A stretch of DNA of 21,965 nucleotides. Source: Priapulus caudatus (Eukaryota > Priapulida > Priapulimorpha > Priapulimorphida > Priapulidae). Below, piece by piece: positions 1 through 8,882 of the stretch. Position numbers and translations under genes: made by a program. Positions within the stretch are counted from its first letter, which is position 1; every line of letters starts with the position of its first letter. The notes under the pieces were generated by a model. It worked only from the letters and a program-made list of their open reading frames with translations, did not search any database and was not told the DNA's origin. The stretch covers positions 48,841 to 70,805 of the forward strand of contig NW_014577130.1 of the NCBI RefSeq assembly GCF_000485595.1, given 5' to 3'.

Positions 1-860
1 CATTACATTTTACATTTACATTTTACCATTTTTAAAGTTAGAGAGATAGCAATATTATAAGTTTTGGGTGGATGCTAAACTATATGTCAATCATTTTAAC
101 ATTATAAGTTAGGGATGTGCTAACCATTTTAGAAGCTAGGGAGGTGCTGACATTATAGGTTTGGAGGATGCTACTATATGTCAACCATTTTAACATTATC
201 GGTTAGTGGTGCTGACATTATAGGTTTGGGTGGATGCTAACTATATGTCAACCATTTTAACATTATCGGTTAGAGGTGCTGACATTATAGGTTTGGGTGG
301 ATGCTAACTACATGTCAGTTGTGACTGATAACACTATAGATTTAAAGTAGATGCTAAGTATATGAGTTAGCTACATTACATAGCATTATGAAGATAGCCT
401 GTGGCCATTATACAGCATTATAGGTTGAGTGCTGACATTATAGGTTTGGGTGGATGCTAACTACATGTCAGTTGTGACTGATAACACTATAGATTAAGTA
501 TATGCTAAGTATATGAGTTAGCTACATTAAATAGCATTATAAGATAGGTTGCCATTTTAACATTATAGGTTTGGGAGGTGCTGACATTATAGGTTTGGGT
601 GGATGCTAACTACATGTCAGTTGTGCCTGATAACACTAATTAGATTAAGCTAATGGCTAAGTTATGAGTTAGCTACATTAAATAGCATTATAAGATAGGT
701 TGCCATTTTAACATTATAGGTTTGGGAGGTGCTAACATTATAGGTTTGGGTAGATGGCAACATTATACAATAACTAATTTGTAACATTATACAATAGCTA
801 ATTGGTAACATTATACAATAGCTAATTGGTAACATTATACAATAGCTAATTGGTAACATT
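1..860. repeat. Higher-order AT-rich tandem repeat with a 24-bp subarray
   Basis: Short units built on ACATTATAGGTTTGGG, GGATGCTAACTA and CCATTTTAACATTAT recur throughout. The block beginning ATGCTAACTACATGTCAG recurs at 301, 454 and 603, giving a higher-order period near 150 bp. At 783, 807 and 831 a 24-bp unit (AACATTATACAATAGCTAAT plus TGGT) is repeated. No credible coding region is present; the MLPISYCI-type reading frame is just the 24-bp repeat. The array continues beyond the left edge. Confidence 0.85.
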
Positions 861-1690
861 ACGGGGCTAAGTAGCCCAAACCTAATTGTTTTGGTTAAAT
901 ACACTTATAGGCGAAACTGCTTTGACTGGATAATGCGCTTATTTAAAGCTTAAGGGCATCCCCAATATCTTGCATTATGTCTTAAACTCATGTATCTAGT
1001 TGATAGTTAAGCAAGATCTAACTCGACATGCGTTAGAGGTACAATCCAAAACCCACAACCATTAATAGCAGCACGACTCGACCTCCAGGTAAAATTGGGC
1101 TACAATAATCAAACCATTAGCTCGTTAAGTAGATATAAGGCGATGATGTTAGGCTCGAAACACATCATAATACGTAGGCACTAGTATTACTTATCTTATA
1201 GTGGTTATACAACCGTACACATACTTCATCATTAGCTCTAGGAGGCCCCCCCCCCCCCTCCTCTCCCCCCCACCCCCCCCTAACCTAGAATCTTCGAAAA
1301 CGATGGCTACATTACCTTGAGCTAATCAAGCTCAATCACTCTACATCTCACTCGGCTAACTCTATTATACTCAGCCTGTACGAGCGTCAGATTCCAAATA
1401 GTCGCTAGAGCAGGCACAAACTGAAGCTATCTTAGCTCTAGCCATCAGCCCCAAACCTATAATGTCAGCACCTCTAACGAGAAAGTGAAGAAGCTATGGA
1501 CATATAGTGAGAACATGGCTAACCCAAACGCTTCTGGATCTATCAGGTCACCGATGCTATGTCACTCACGAACCCGATGAATGTAAAATGCACAACAGAG
1601 AACTGAACAATTAAACATATGTAGGATCCCCCAAACCAGAATCGCAGCACCCGACCCTTAGCTTCTTAAAAGGTTTAGTGACCATCCACT
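861..1690. other. Non-coding stretch with a poly-C tract
   Basis: I see no gene or mobile element here. The notable feature is a C-rich tract at about 1241-1282 with runs of up to ten C, a likely sequencing and assembly weak point. A phrase of the upstream satellite family (CCTATAATGTCAGCACCTCT) occurs on the opposite strand near 1456-1475. Confidence 0.5.
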
Positions 1691-1779
1691 AACTTAGAAT
1701 GGGAAGAAGGATTGACAGAGAGGGAGCCATCCACCTAAAACTGACAAGACTATCCTTTTTACTCCTACACCATATTTTA

Positions 1780-2035
1780 AAATTTGAGTGTATGGAGGGG
1801 AGGAGGGTTGGTGGTGCCGTGAGTTTGGGGGGAGGGGAGGAGGGTTGGTGGTGGCGTGAGCGTCGGAGCGGAATAACAACGGGCAAACAGGCCGTGCGAT
1901 CATTTAGTAAGTGCAGTAGTAGGACATACGAAGAGCCCGCCCGGTCTTTAAACTACTCCTCCTCCTTCTCTCCTCCTTCCCTTTTTCTCCCCCTCCTCCT
2001 CCCACTTCTCCTCCCCCTCCTCTTTCCCTTCGCTA
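1780..2035. repeat. Strand-asymmetric GGGAGG-rich and CTCCTC-rich tracts
   Basis: A G-rich half (about 1794-1860, with a duplicated GGGGAGGAGGGTTGGTGGTG phrase) is followed by a CTC/CCT-rich half (about 1956-2031). The duplicated phrase sets a ~40-bp tandem repeat. A 127-aa frame across this region is a by-product of the skewed composition. Confidence 0.6.
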
Positions 2036-2237
2036 GTAACGTTTCAAAAACGTTATTAGGACGTCCACATATTTTTCTATAATTAATTAACATCTGTATA
2101 ATAATAATATACTATATCTTATACTCATCTGTATAAACTATATATCTATTATTCACTCCTGACTATATCATATGTTAATATAAAACGTTTATTACCTCCG
2201 CCCAACAGAGTTGGAAGAGGTTATGTGATCGCTCTCG

Positions 2238-2345
2238 TGCATTAGTGTGTTTGTGTGTTAGTGTGTTCGTGTGTTAGCGTGTGTGTGTGTTCGCGCGATC
2301 GATATTAGCGCGTTAGCGAGCCAGCCAGCCAGCCAGCGCAGCAAG
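2238..2345. repeat. GTGTGTTAG/GTGTGTTCG microsatellite followed by (CAGC)n
   Basis: Alternating GTGTGTTAG and GTGTGTTCG units give way to (GT)n, GCGTTAGCG and a short CAGC run (about 2320-2336). No gene is supported. Confidence 0.7.
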
Positions 2346-2404
2346 CCAGCTCGTAACACATACATGTTACATTCTGGCGGAGGTATGCACTCTCCGTGAG
2401 TGCC

Positions 2405-2660
2405 CTCTGTCTAGTTGTCTGTGTGGTAGTTGTGTGGGTGCTAATTGTCCGGGTGGTAATTGCCTGGGTGGTAATTGTCCTAGGGGGTAATCGTCCTAGG
2501 GGGGTAGCCGTCCGGGTGGTACTAGTTGTCTTAGGGGGGTATACGTAGTTGTCTGGGTGGTAGTTGTCCGGGTGGCAGTTATCCGGGTGGTAGTTGTCCT
2601 AGGGGGGTAATTGTCCTAGGGGGGCAGTTGTCCGGGTGGCAGTTATCCGGGTGGTAAAGT
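2405..2660. repeat. ~20-bp minisatellite, GTCCGGGTGGTAGTT / GTCCTAGGGGGGTAATT units
   Basis: Two interspersed unit types, TTGTCCGGGTGGTAG and TTGTCCTAGGGGGGTAA, alternate in short runs. The array overlaps the 3' end of exon H on the minus strand and supplies its last codons and stop. Confidence 0.85.
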
Positions 2661-2748
2661 CAAATGATAAATTGATTGATTTCTTTGCTTTGCTCCTAAG
2701 ATGATCGAAGGTGCTAGAAACCGCCTTCTTGCTATCAAATATGCTGAA
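2599..2748 (-). CDS. TBC1D1/TBC1D4: TBC1D1/4-like exon H, running into a minisatellite and stop
   Basis: After the acceptor GGTTGCAG, in phase 0 with exon G, the frame reads [20 protein letters not shown] then [11 protein letters not shown]. This matches the vertebrate post-PTB2 motif (LD-I/M-LKNKAKRSL-SLE). From about 2655 the frame enters the ~20-bp minisatellite, encodes a repeat-derived tail ([18 protein letters not shown]) and stops at 2599-2601. No plausible GT donor lies between the homologous part and the stop; a GGCG/GTTTCT within the exon is weak and would remove conserved residues. Either the repeat replaced the downstream gene, or the locus is misassembled here. Confidence 0.75.
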   Translation of the reverse strand, partial: FSIFDSKKAVSSTFDHLRSKAKKSINLSFDFTTRITATRTTAPLGQLPP

Positions 2749-3774
2749 CTGCAACCATCAAACAACACAGCCAGCTGCAGTTTACACGTGCTGTAAAGCG
2801 CAGTTCATGGGATTTGTACTCTTGGCATTATGCTAAGTTAGCTAAAACGCATAGCCTAATAATATTACTATAATAACAAAACATTTGTAATGCAATGAAA
2901 CTTCGTTCCACAACTGCATAACTCCATTCCTCCTTTTACATAAAACATACTCGCAAACCCAAATACCACCAATGCACCCCCAGCACAACCTACACAGTGT
3001 ATTATCTCTACACCCAACTATCCCCAAGGTGGCCACACCTTCAAAATCCAATTTCCCTACCTCTAGCTTGGAGATGCCTTCGTTGTAGTGCACATGAATC
3101 TTTTGTTTGCGTTCGCACAGCAATCGTATTAACGTCATGAGCTGGTCATTTTTCTCGTGCCGTCCATTCCCGTGGGCTTCCTAAAGCATCATTCAATCAC
3201 ATTACGCTTCCTGCTTGCACACAAAAACTATCGGTTCAGCGAGCAGCCTCTCCCACTATTTCCCATTGCAACTGGAGAGTCAAGTGCTGACAAAAATTTC
3301 CAGCTCACTTGATATTCGTCACGCAAATGATAACAATGACGTACGCAGAAGAGGATTAATACTCCATATACTCCAGACATTGCTACCGAATTGTCGCTGT
3401 CAACATTTTATCATCACATCTGATCAGGGGCTGGATTCGAGAAGGCTGCAACAACGTGTTTGATGCTAATTTCCTTCGTGACCTAAATACTGAAGATCAC
3501 AAAACCGTGAATCCTTTTGAAGGCTTGTCAACACACTACGTCACGTGACTCAAGCAAGCAGGTTTATTTGCCAGTAGATCCTGCGAGCACTCGAATTGTC
3601 TCCAGGTACACCTTGGCTGAGTGCCACCACGTGTCTCCAAAAATATCATACATGTTTACCACCCTGGGAGTGATGAAGTAATTAGAGACCTGTCACACTC
3701 AATAGGAATCAGCTGTTTGCTAACCAGAAGTATAGTCTAGGGTGCGGGCGTGCGTGAGTGAGTGCATATGTGCA

Positions 3775-3814
<40 letters not shown>

Positions 3815-3919
3815 TACGTCCGTCCGTCCGTGCATCAAATAAATCAGGCTGCATGTGTGTGTGTGTGAGTGCGTGCGTACGTGCACATGTGCGTGCGTGT
3901 GTCGATTCATTCAGGCTAG

Positions 3920-3956
<37 letters not shown>

Positions 3957-6900
3957 CATGCGTGCGTGCGTGCTTGCGGGCGCGCGTCGATTCATTCAGG
4001 CTGCATGTGTGCATGTGTGAATGTGTGCGTGCGTGCATGCGTGCATGTTTGCGTGCGAGCGTGCGAGCATGAGCGTGCGCAGGTATTAACCACGCTTACA
4101 GCTAACTGATCAAGGATCTCGGATTGATCCTCGTCTGGCATCGTCTCCAGCCTCTTCATTATCGTCATGTATATCTTGTCCGGAGGCATACCTGTGACGC
4201 ATACAATGACAGTGTCACATTCCCGCAGTCACAGCATGTCACTGCAGACTGTATACTGTACGATTCTTGCATGTTTCAATCTCAATATCCAATCCATTTA
4301 TACTGCGACCGACGAAACTTTGCACATTGCAGAATCATACGCCTACGAAACTCTTGCGAGCATGCAAAGATCACTTGTTGCTACAGTGATAGATGCTTGT
4401 TTTTAAAAGCATTTACGATGAAATAGATCGGCGGTCTAATGCGCCCCACAGCTCCTCCGATTTGCGAATAAACTCATAGTTTCAGGAGTACATGCTAGCA
4501 GACTAGATGGTGTTTTTGGTCTGACATGTGAAGACATAGATGCTCACCCTCCATCTCCACGCAGAGCTTGTGAAACTGCTGCATGGGGCACTGCTCACAG
4601 ACCGTATACTTGGCTGGTTTCGTCTGGTAGGCACACGTGAAGGCTTGTTTCAGAGTGGCCATGATTTCATCAACCTGTAGCAATGCAAAGCAACACAAAC
4701 GAGGATGACATCAACGACAGAGACATCAAGTTTCTGCGATGTCATTCCACGATTACTCGATCGAATGCGACAGGTGGGTGAGAGGTGGTGACATTATAAA
4801 CGGACAGTATCAGACACATCCATTGGGGTGGGGTGGGGCTTTGTTAACATCAATTACACACTGAGCATGGCTATCATTAATATCAACTAAGCACAGACAT
4901 TTTGAGATATTAATCTTAACTAGAGGTTGAAATCACTGACGACACCTACACTTTGAAATCACTGACCAATGTCAACGGCACACTGACATAACCACCTAAA
5001 CTACACAGTGACACCAACTAGTGTCTAGTGTCTCATTGTCAACTAGCCACTGACATCACTAAAGTCATCTCCACAGTGACACAGTAAATCAACCTTATAC
5101 TTGGAACCTTTGTTAATTAACATAACCACTAGATTGAATCTAATAGAAATATATGCTAAAACTATAAAACTAAAGGAATGGCATTGGAGACTGTTGGTCG
5201 TACCACGGAACTACTCTGCCCACGGAAAACGTAGCACACGTAGTTGTCAGTAGTGGATTCCCCACAGATGAAGCCAAAGTGTTCAGCATGTCTGTAACCC
5301 TGAAATACAACGAACACCAACATCTAGTGAAACAATATTTTGGTGAGAAAAACAGGGAATATAATTACATTATATAATTATGCCTACTAATCCCTGCTGA
5401 ATGCAGTCTGTATCTTTTCAATGAAGCCTGCTTACCAGTGTTGTCTTCTCTCACAATATAATTCAAATGACATTAGAGCCATTCTTCATTATATTTTAAA
5501 TACCCAAAATGCAACTCAAACTACTTCTCACTCAACTATACTATATTACTACACTCAAAATTACCCTACTCTAACACTGGAAAATAATAAAATTTTATAT
5601 TAAAAATTGTTTATACCAAAAGCATGAGCTAACTCCAGCAGATCTACCAGCTCGTTGGGTAAATGGTCAAAAGCACTATTTGTTGAAGGGCTTACGTGTG
5701 GAACACTAAACGTGCCAGGGCAATTCATGGAAAATAGAGAACAGGAAAGAGGAAGAAGTAAAGGAAATGAGAGAGCCAGGTATGAACAGAGCGGCCAAGA
5801 AAAAGTATAATAAAGAGCCAGATTAAGAGTTTAATCATTAAGATCAATATATAAGAAAAGAGAAAATGTAAAGGGGCAAAGGAGGACAAGAGGAATAAAG
5901 GGAGAATAGACAGGAAAAGGAAGAGAAATGGTCAGGGACAAAGGGAGAACGTTCACGATTCATTCTCACAACATACCTGCGAGCAAAATGATATGTCTTT
6001 AAACTTTTTCTCCAGAAGAATGGACTTCTTGTCAGGAGAGATTAGAGAGATCTCTTGCTTGCCGATCTGAAACAGCATAGTGCGGTTCTTGTCTCTGTAC
6101 TTCTGGTCCATGAGGTTGTCTACAGATCCAGTCTTCTTGTCAACGAAGGCATCGGGCGTCTCCGGTTCTCCAGTGCCGCTGTGCTCTAGCCTCGCTGCTT
6201 GTCCTGCTAGCTCATTTTCTCTGCAAAACCATTGTAAAATTAGTTCTATGATTTCTCAACTACTAAGATATAGAACTTGACCAAAATGGTTGCATTGTAC
6301 ACTTAACTAGCTCTCCGACTCCTTACTGTTTCATATTATTATTATTGTGAATATTAGATTTAAATGCACGACAGTGCTTCTGTCATTAATTTATATACTC
6401 ATGAGAAAGTAGAAAAGTGAAAGAAAAGTGAAAAGAGAAAGTGAAGTGAAAACGGGTTTCCAACCACTAAAAACTATCTCTCACACAGCACGATTTCATC
6501 ACGCGTCAGTTGCGTCACAGCGGACAAAACAACGACCACAGGGACCAATAATAATAAATGGACACCAGACAGATTACGGACTTTACTTGAAGTGGAGTGG
6601 GTCGAGAGTGCCCGGCAGACTGTTGATGCTGGAACCGCTCGTGTGGCGCCGCCTATCAGCGTCGTTCTCATTGTTGATCCGGCGGCGCGCTTTCTTCACG
6701 TCGTGCTGCTGGAAGCGGTCAACTGCGTCGTCGATGAATGTAGGGGGAGCTTTCTTATCGGGTAAACGTGCCTGCAAATGATACGATCTCCATTTATTCA
6801 AGACACACGAATGCGGATGAAGAGATGAATATGGGGAATCTACATACATGCATGCTAATACATGTTATATCAACTGACGAAATAACTTTATATCGTGATT

Positions 6901-8167
6901 CACGAACGACGACGACCACACACATAAAGACGTAAGGATCTCTAATAGCAAATAGTATCACTATATTAGATTAGGAGCACATATTTTGTATAGAGTATGT
7001 GCTTTTGATTCTATCACATTTCATATAATTTAGCTATTTCTAGAATATTTTTGGGTCGCTTACATGTGCAATTGACTGCAATTAAAAATCGCGCATAAAT
7101 GTCTATTTATCACCCAGTATGCCTTCTGAAATTTCTGAAGAGAACCCTGGATACTAAAGAAAGCTTGTGTGGGGGAGAACCTCAGTCAAACGAAAGCAAC
7201 TGGTATATGTGGTGGCTTTATACAGTGTACGGTAGGTTTGATATGATTCTGTAACAATGCATGAGTGGGGTGTGATCTACGCTCCTCTATGAGCGCACGC
7301 CACCTTTCAGCTTGAGGTTTTCCTTCTCCATGCGTATGAGCAGAATCTGCTCGATGATGGCCTTCTTCCAGAGCGCCCGGTAGCTCGTCGGAGATCGTCT
7401 GCCGCTCGCCGCTGGCTTGACCGGCGTCGCCACGCGTAGAGGATGCTCTATGTCCTTCTCTGCAGTGTGCGTGTAGCGTGCAGTGAGTTCATAACATGTC
7501 TAGCTTACCTCTAATAACCTCATAAACGCATTAGTCTGACTGAACACGCACGTGGGGTGGTAGGAACAGACTGACTGAGCATGCATGTGGGGGGGTGGTA
7601 GGAACAGAGTGACTGGGCATGCATGTGGGGGGTGGTAGGAACAGAGTGACTGGGCATGCATGTGGGGGTGGTAGGAACAGAGTGACTGGGCATGCATGTG
7701 GGGGGGTGGTAGGAACAGAGTGACTGGGCATGCATGTGCGGGGTGGTAAGAACAGAGTGACTAAACACGCACGTGGGGTGGTAGGAACAGACTGGATGAA
7801 CACGCACGTGGGGGGTAGTAACAAAGTGACTAAACACGCACGTGGGGTGATAGGAACAGCATGACTGAATACGCACGTGGGGGAGTAGGAACAGTGACTG
7901 AACACGCACGTGGGGTGGTAGGAACAGCCTGACCAAACACGCACGTGGGGTGGTAGAAACAGTGACTGAACACGCACGTGGGGGAGTAGTAACAGTGACT
8001 GAACACGCACGTGGACTCTCTCTCCTTACCTTGCCCGTGTAGAGAACCTCGGTGAAGTGAGAGGTACAGGGAAGGCTCTCGGTTGAGGAAGCTGCAGAGC
8101 CAGTGCCTCCTCCTGGGTCGCCAGCATGGATAGTCGCATCCTTCACACTGTTAAACAGTTCCTTCAC
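2599..8167 (-). CDS. TBC1D1/TBC1D4: TBC1D1/TBC1D4 (AS160)-like Rab GTPase-activating protein, partial, eight exons
   Basis: Spliced exons, in transcript order, lie at 8030-8167, 6587-6771, 5977-6220, 5204-5299, 4548-4674, 4100-4191, 3061-3180 and 2599-2748. Every intron has GT-AG ends and matching phase (0, 2, 0, 0, 1, 0, 0), giving 383 continuous codons. The translation follows vertebrate TBC1D1/TBC1D4 in order: end of PTB1 (FTEVLYTGK, then [10 protein letters not shown]), a basic phosphosite RRRHTS, the second PTB domain ([41 protein letters not shown]), the [13 protein letters not shown] segment, a helical region ending KQKIHVH, and the post-PTB2 basic motif SKAKKS. Family members are insulin/AMPK-regulated Rab-GAPs controlling vesicle traffic such as GLUT4 storage vesicles. 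The first part of PTB1 lies beyond the exons found. The TBC domain is absent from the window, so GAP activity cannot be assumed. The split symbol is used because the match is equally good to both vertebrate paralogues, probably a pre-duplication gene. Confidence 0.9.
3061..3180 (-). CDS. TBC1D1/TBC1D4: TBC1D1/4-like exon G: KQK-HVH block
   Basis: The acceptor GCTTTAG was preferred over an AG 24 bases downstream because it restores the exact vertebrate length. The exon reads [20 protein letters not shown] then [20 protein letters not shown], matching vertebrate ENELIISFLRCLYEEKQKEH. The donor is GAG/GTAGGG, phase 0. Confidence 0.9.
3740..4085. repeat. Compound TGCG/CGTC/TG microsatellite within an intron
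   Basis: Runs of (TGCG)n, (CGTC)n and (TG)n lie in the intron between exons F and G. A phrase TCGATTCATTCAGGCT is repeated at about 3902 and 3989. Several cysteine/valine- or histidine/threonine-rich frames here are microsatellite translations, not genes. Confidence 0.9.
4100..4191 (-). CDS. TBC1D1/TBC1D4: TBC1D1/4-like exon F: helical region after PTB2
   Basis: The acceptor GTCACAG leaves GT to complete a glycine codon with exon E. The exon then reads [20 protein letters not shown] and [10 protein letters not shown], corresponding in position and length to the vertebrate segment with LQKHLTTLTNQEQATIFEEV. It ends at GCT/GTAAGC, phase 0. The downstream intron holds the long TG/TGCG microsatellite. 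Confidence 0.88.
4548..4674 (-). CDS. TBC1D1/TBC1D4: TBC1D1/4-like exon E: PTB2 C-terminal helix and cysteine-rich segment
   Basis: After the acceptor GCTACAG the exon reads [17 protein letters not shown], the amphipathic helix closing PTB2. It continues with [20 protein letters not shown], matching vertebrate CEACPMHSLHKLCERIE. It ends at GAGG/GTGAGC in phase 1. VDEIMxTLKQAFT is almost identical to human TBC1D1. Confidence 0.95.
5204..5299 (-). CDS. TBC1D1/TBC1D4: TBC1D1/4-like exon D: middle of PTB2
   Basis: This 32-residue exon starts after ATTTCAG with [15 protein letters not shown] and runs through [14 protein letters not shown]. It matches the vertebrate block GI(K/R)HVDHFGFICRES...YVCYVFQ. 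The donor was chosen as GTG/GTACGA because it keeps phase 0 and gives exactly the vertebrate spacing between CYVF and VDEIM. The alternative donor AGA/GTAGTT, 14 bases earlier, would break the frame. Confidence 0.9.
5977..6220 (-). CDS. TBC1D1/TBC1D4: TBC1D1/4-like exon C: first half of PTB2
   Basis: The acceptor is TTTTGCAG with one base completing the split lysine codon. The exon then reads [13 protein letters not shown], an acidic linker, and the diagnostic PTB2 start [20 protein letters not shown] followed by [14 protein letters not shown]. It ends at CAG/GTATGT, phase 0. Nearly every position of this block matches vertebrate TBC1D1/TBC1D4, which makes it the strongest single family identifier in the window. 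Confidence 0.95.
6587..6771 (-). CDS. TBC1D1/TBC1D4: TBC1D1/4-like exon B: PTB1-PTB2 linker with phosphosite
   Basis: The exon starts after TTTGCAG in phase 0 and reads [20 protein letters not shown], matching the KKAP-x-x-(L/F)ID block after PTB1 in vertebrate proteins. A basic stretch and RRRHTS (6637-6654) follow. It ends at CAA/GTAAAG in phase 2, so the last lysine codon is completed by the first base of exon C (AA/A). That split codon is strong evidence that the two exons join. The linker is shorter than in vertebrate TBC1D4. Confidence 0.85.
6637..6654 (-). other. Candidate Akt/AMPK-14-3-3 phosphosite RRRHTS
   Basis: The codons AGG CGG CGC CAC ACG AGC encode RRRHTS, an RxRxxS basophilic kinase motif. 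It sits between PTB1 and PTB2, where human TBC1D4 has RRRHAS around Ser341, a known insulin-responsive, 14-3-3-associated site. Motif and position are seen in the sequence; phosphorylation is inferred from the family. Confidence 0.6.
7304..7459 (-). CDS. TBC1D1/TBC1D4: Out-of-order TBC1D1/4-like exon: calmodulin-binding/pre-TBC helix
   Basis: This 156-bp, phase 1-1 exon has an acceptor CACTGCAG and a donor AAAG/GTGGCG. It reads [16 protein letters not shown], a serine/proline/arginine stretch, then [18 protein letters not shown] and NLKLK. In vertebrate TBC1D1/TBC1D4 the LRVATP and LWKKAIxQQILLLRMEKENQKL blocks lie well after PTB2, immediately before the TBC domain. Here the exon lies on the same strand but upstream of PTB2, inside the phase-0 intron between exons A and B, so including it would shift the frame. 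It could be a displaced exon, a remnant of a tandem duplicate, or an assembly artefact. Confidence 0.85.
7541..8016. repeat. 14-unit minisatellite with a CACGTG or CATGTG core
   Basis: About 14 units of 33-38 bp, built as GTGACTGAACACGCACGTGG plus GGTGGTAGGAACAG, fill the intron just downstream of exon A. Nine units carry GCACGTGG (E-box CACGTG). Five consecutive units (about 7570-7740) carry GCATGTGG. Units differ in G-run length and in small indels near the AACAG end. Frames of up to 223 codons on the minus strand are translations of the repeat, apart from the exon A codons at their N-terminus. Confidence 0.9.
8030..8167 (-). CDS. TBC1D1/TBC1D4: TBC1D1/4-like exon A: end of PTB1
   Basis: The exon encodes 46 residues starting [10 protein letters not shown] and ending [10 protein letters not shown]. 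It follows an acceptor TTCTTGCAG and ends at donor AAG/GTAAGG, both phase 0. The start corresponds to the last PTB1 helix (VPEIISSIRQ in vertebrates) and the end to FEVLYCGK. A low-complexity loop rich in G, S and T separates the two. The donor is followed within about 15 bases by the 7541-8016 minisatellite. The preceding PTB1 exon was sought on this strand up to about 12 kb but not found, so the upstream intron is probably long. Confidence 0.85.
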
Positions 8168-8227
8168 CTGCAAGAACATGGCAGACAACAATCAGAACAC
8201 ACGACGAAGGCAAGTGTAGCTATCAAT

Positions 8228-8566
8228 TCATTCATCCATCCATCTATCCGCCTATCCACCCACCAACCTAGCTCTACCAGTGTAGCCCCTTTGCTCCAGC
8301 TACAGGCTACACCGGTAGAGCTACCACCCAGCACACATCCATCCATTCATCCATCCATGCGTCCGTGTGTCCGTCCATTCGTCCATCCATCCCCATCCGT
8401 CCGTCCGTCCGTCCGTCCGTCCGTCCGTCCGTCCATCCATCCATCCATCCATCCATCCATCCACCCACCCATCCATCCATCCATCCATCCGTCCGTCCGT
8501 CCGTCCGTCCGTCCATCCATCAATCCATCCATTCATCCACCCACCCATTCCATCCACCCAGCCACT
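8228..8566. repeat. (CCAT)n/(CCGT)n tetranucleotide array
   Basis: Blocks of (ATCC)n and (GTCC)n alternate, the longest pure (CCGT) runs being at about 8398-8432 and 8489-8513. A 55-bp hairpin-forming segment interrupts the left part. Long serine/proline/histidine frames on one strand and MDGRTDG frames on the other are repeat artefacts. Confidence 0.9.
8270..8322. repeat. Inverted repeat (18-bp arms) inside the tetranucleotide array
   Basis: AGCTCTACCAGTGTAGCC at 8270-8287 pairs with GGCTACACCGGTAGAGCT at 8305-8322, one mismatch, with a 17-base loop that itself contains CCAGCTACAGG. It could be a solo remnant of a small palindromic element. Confidence 0.7.
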
Positions 8567-8882
8567 TCGTCATATTTCATCATAGCACACAGCACCTTGC
8601 ATAGGTAAAACTCATCTTGCTTCTGCTTTTGACTGACTTCTAACACATTTTTTGCCATAATTTTGATCACCTTTATTTTTAATCAGCCGTATTTCATAAC
8701 AAGATTTGATAACAGCCTGCTGATCCTTTACCTACCCCCATCACAGAACTCTCTATCTTATTAGTTGTGAGCAGACTATCTATCTTCAACACGCTCTTCT
8801 TCCAAGAAACGAGTTACCCGCTCAGCTACATATCACAGCTTAGTACACGTGGACGATATCATACACATATTTATGATAATAC

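Noticed and set aside
1699-2082. 127-codon plus-strand frame
   Set aside because: Spans G-rich and CTC-rich low-complexity tracts; no domain, and composition follows the repeat.
3720-4109. Cysteine/valine-rich and histidine/threonine-rich frames
   Set aside because: Translations of TG and TGCG microsatellites inside an intron.
7541-8016. CRISPR-like regularly spaced repeats
   Set aside because: Units are contiguous variants of one sequence with no unique spacers, in a eukaryotic intron.
7520-8191. 223-codon minus-strand open frame
   Set aside because: Only its first ~46 codons belong to exon A; the rest is the minisatellite read through the splice donor.
8126-8608. 160-codon plus-strand frame rich in [15 protein letters not shown], and MDGRTDG frames on the other strand
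   Set aside because: Direct translation of the CCAT/CCGT tetranucleotide array.
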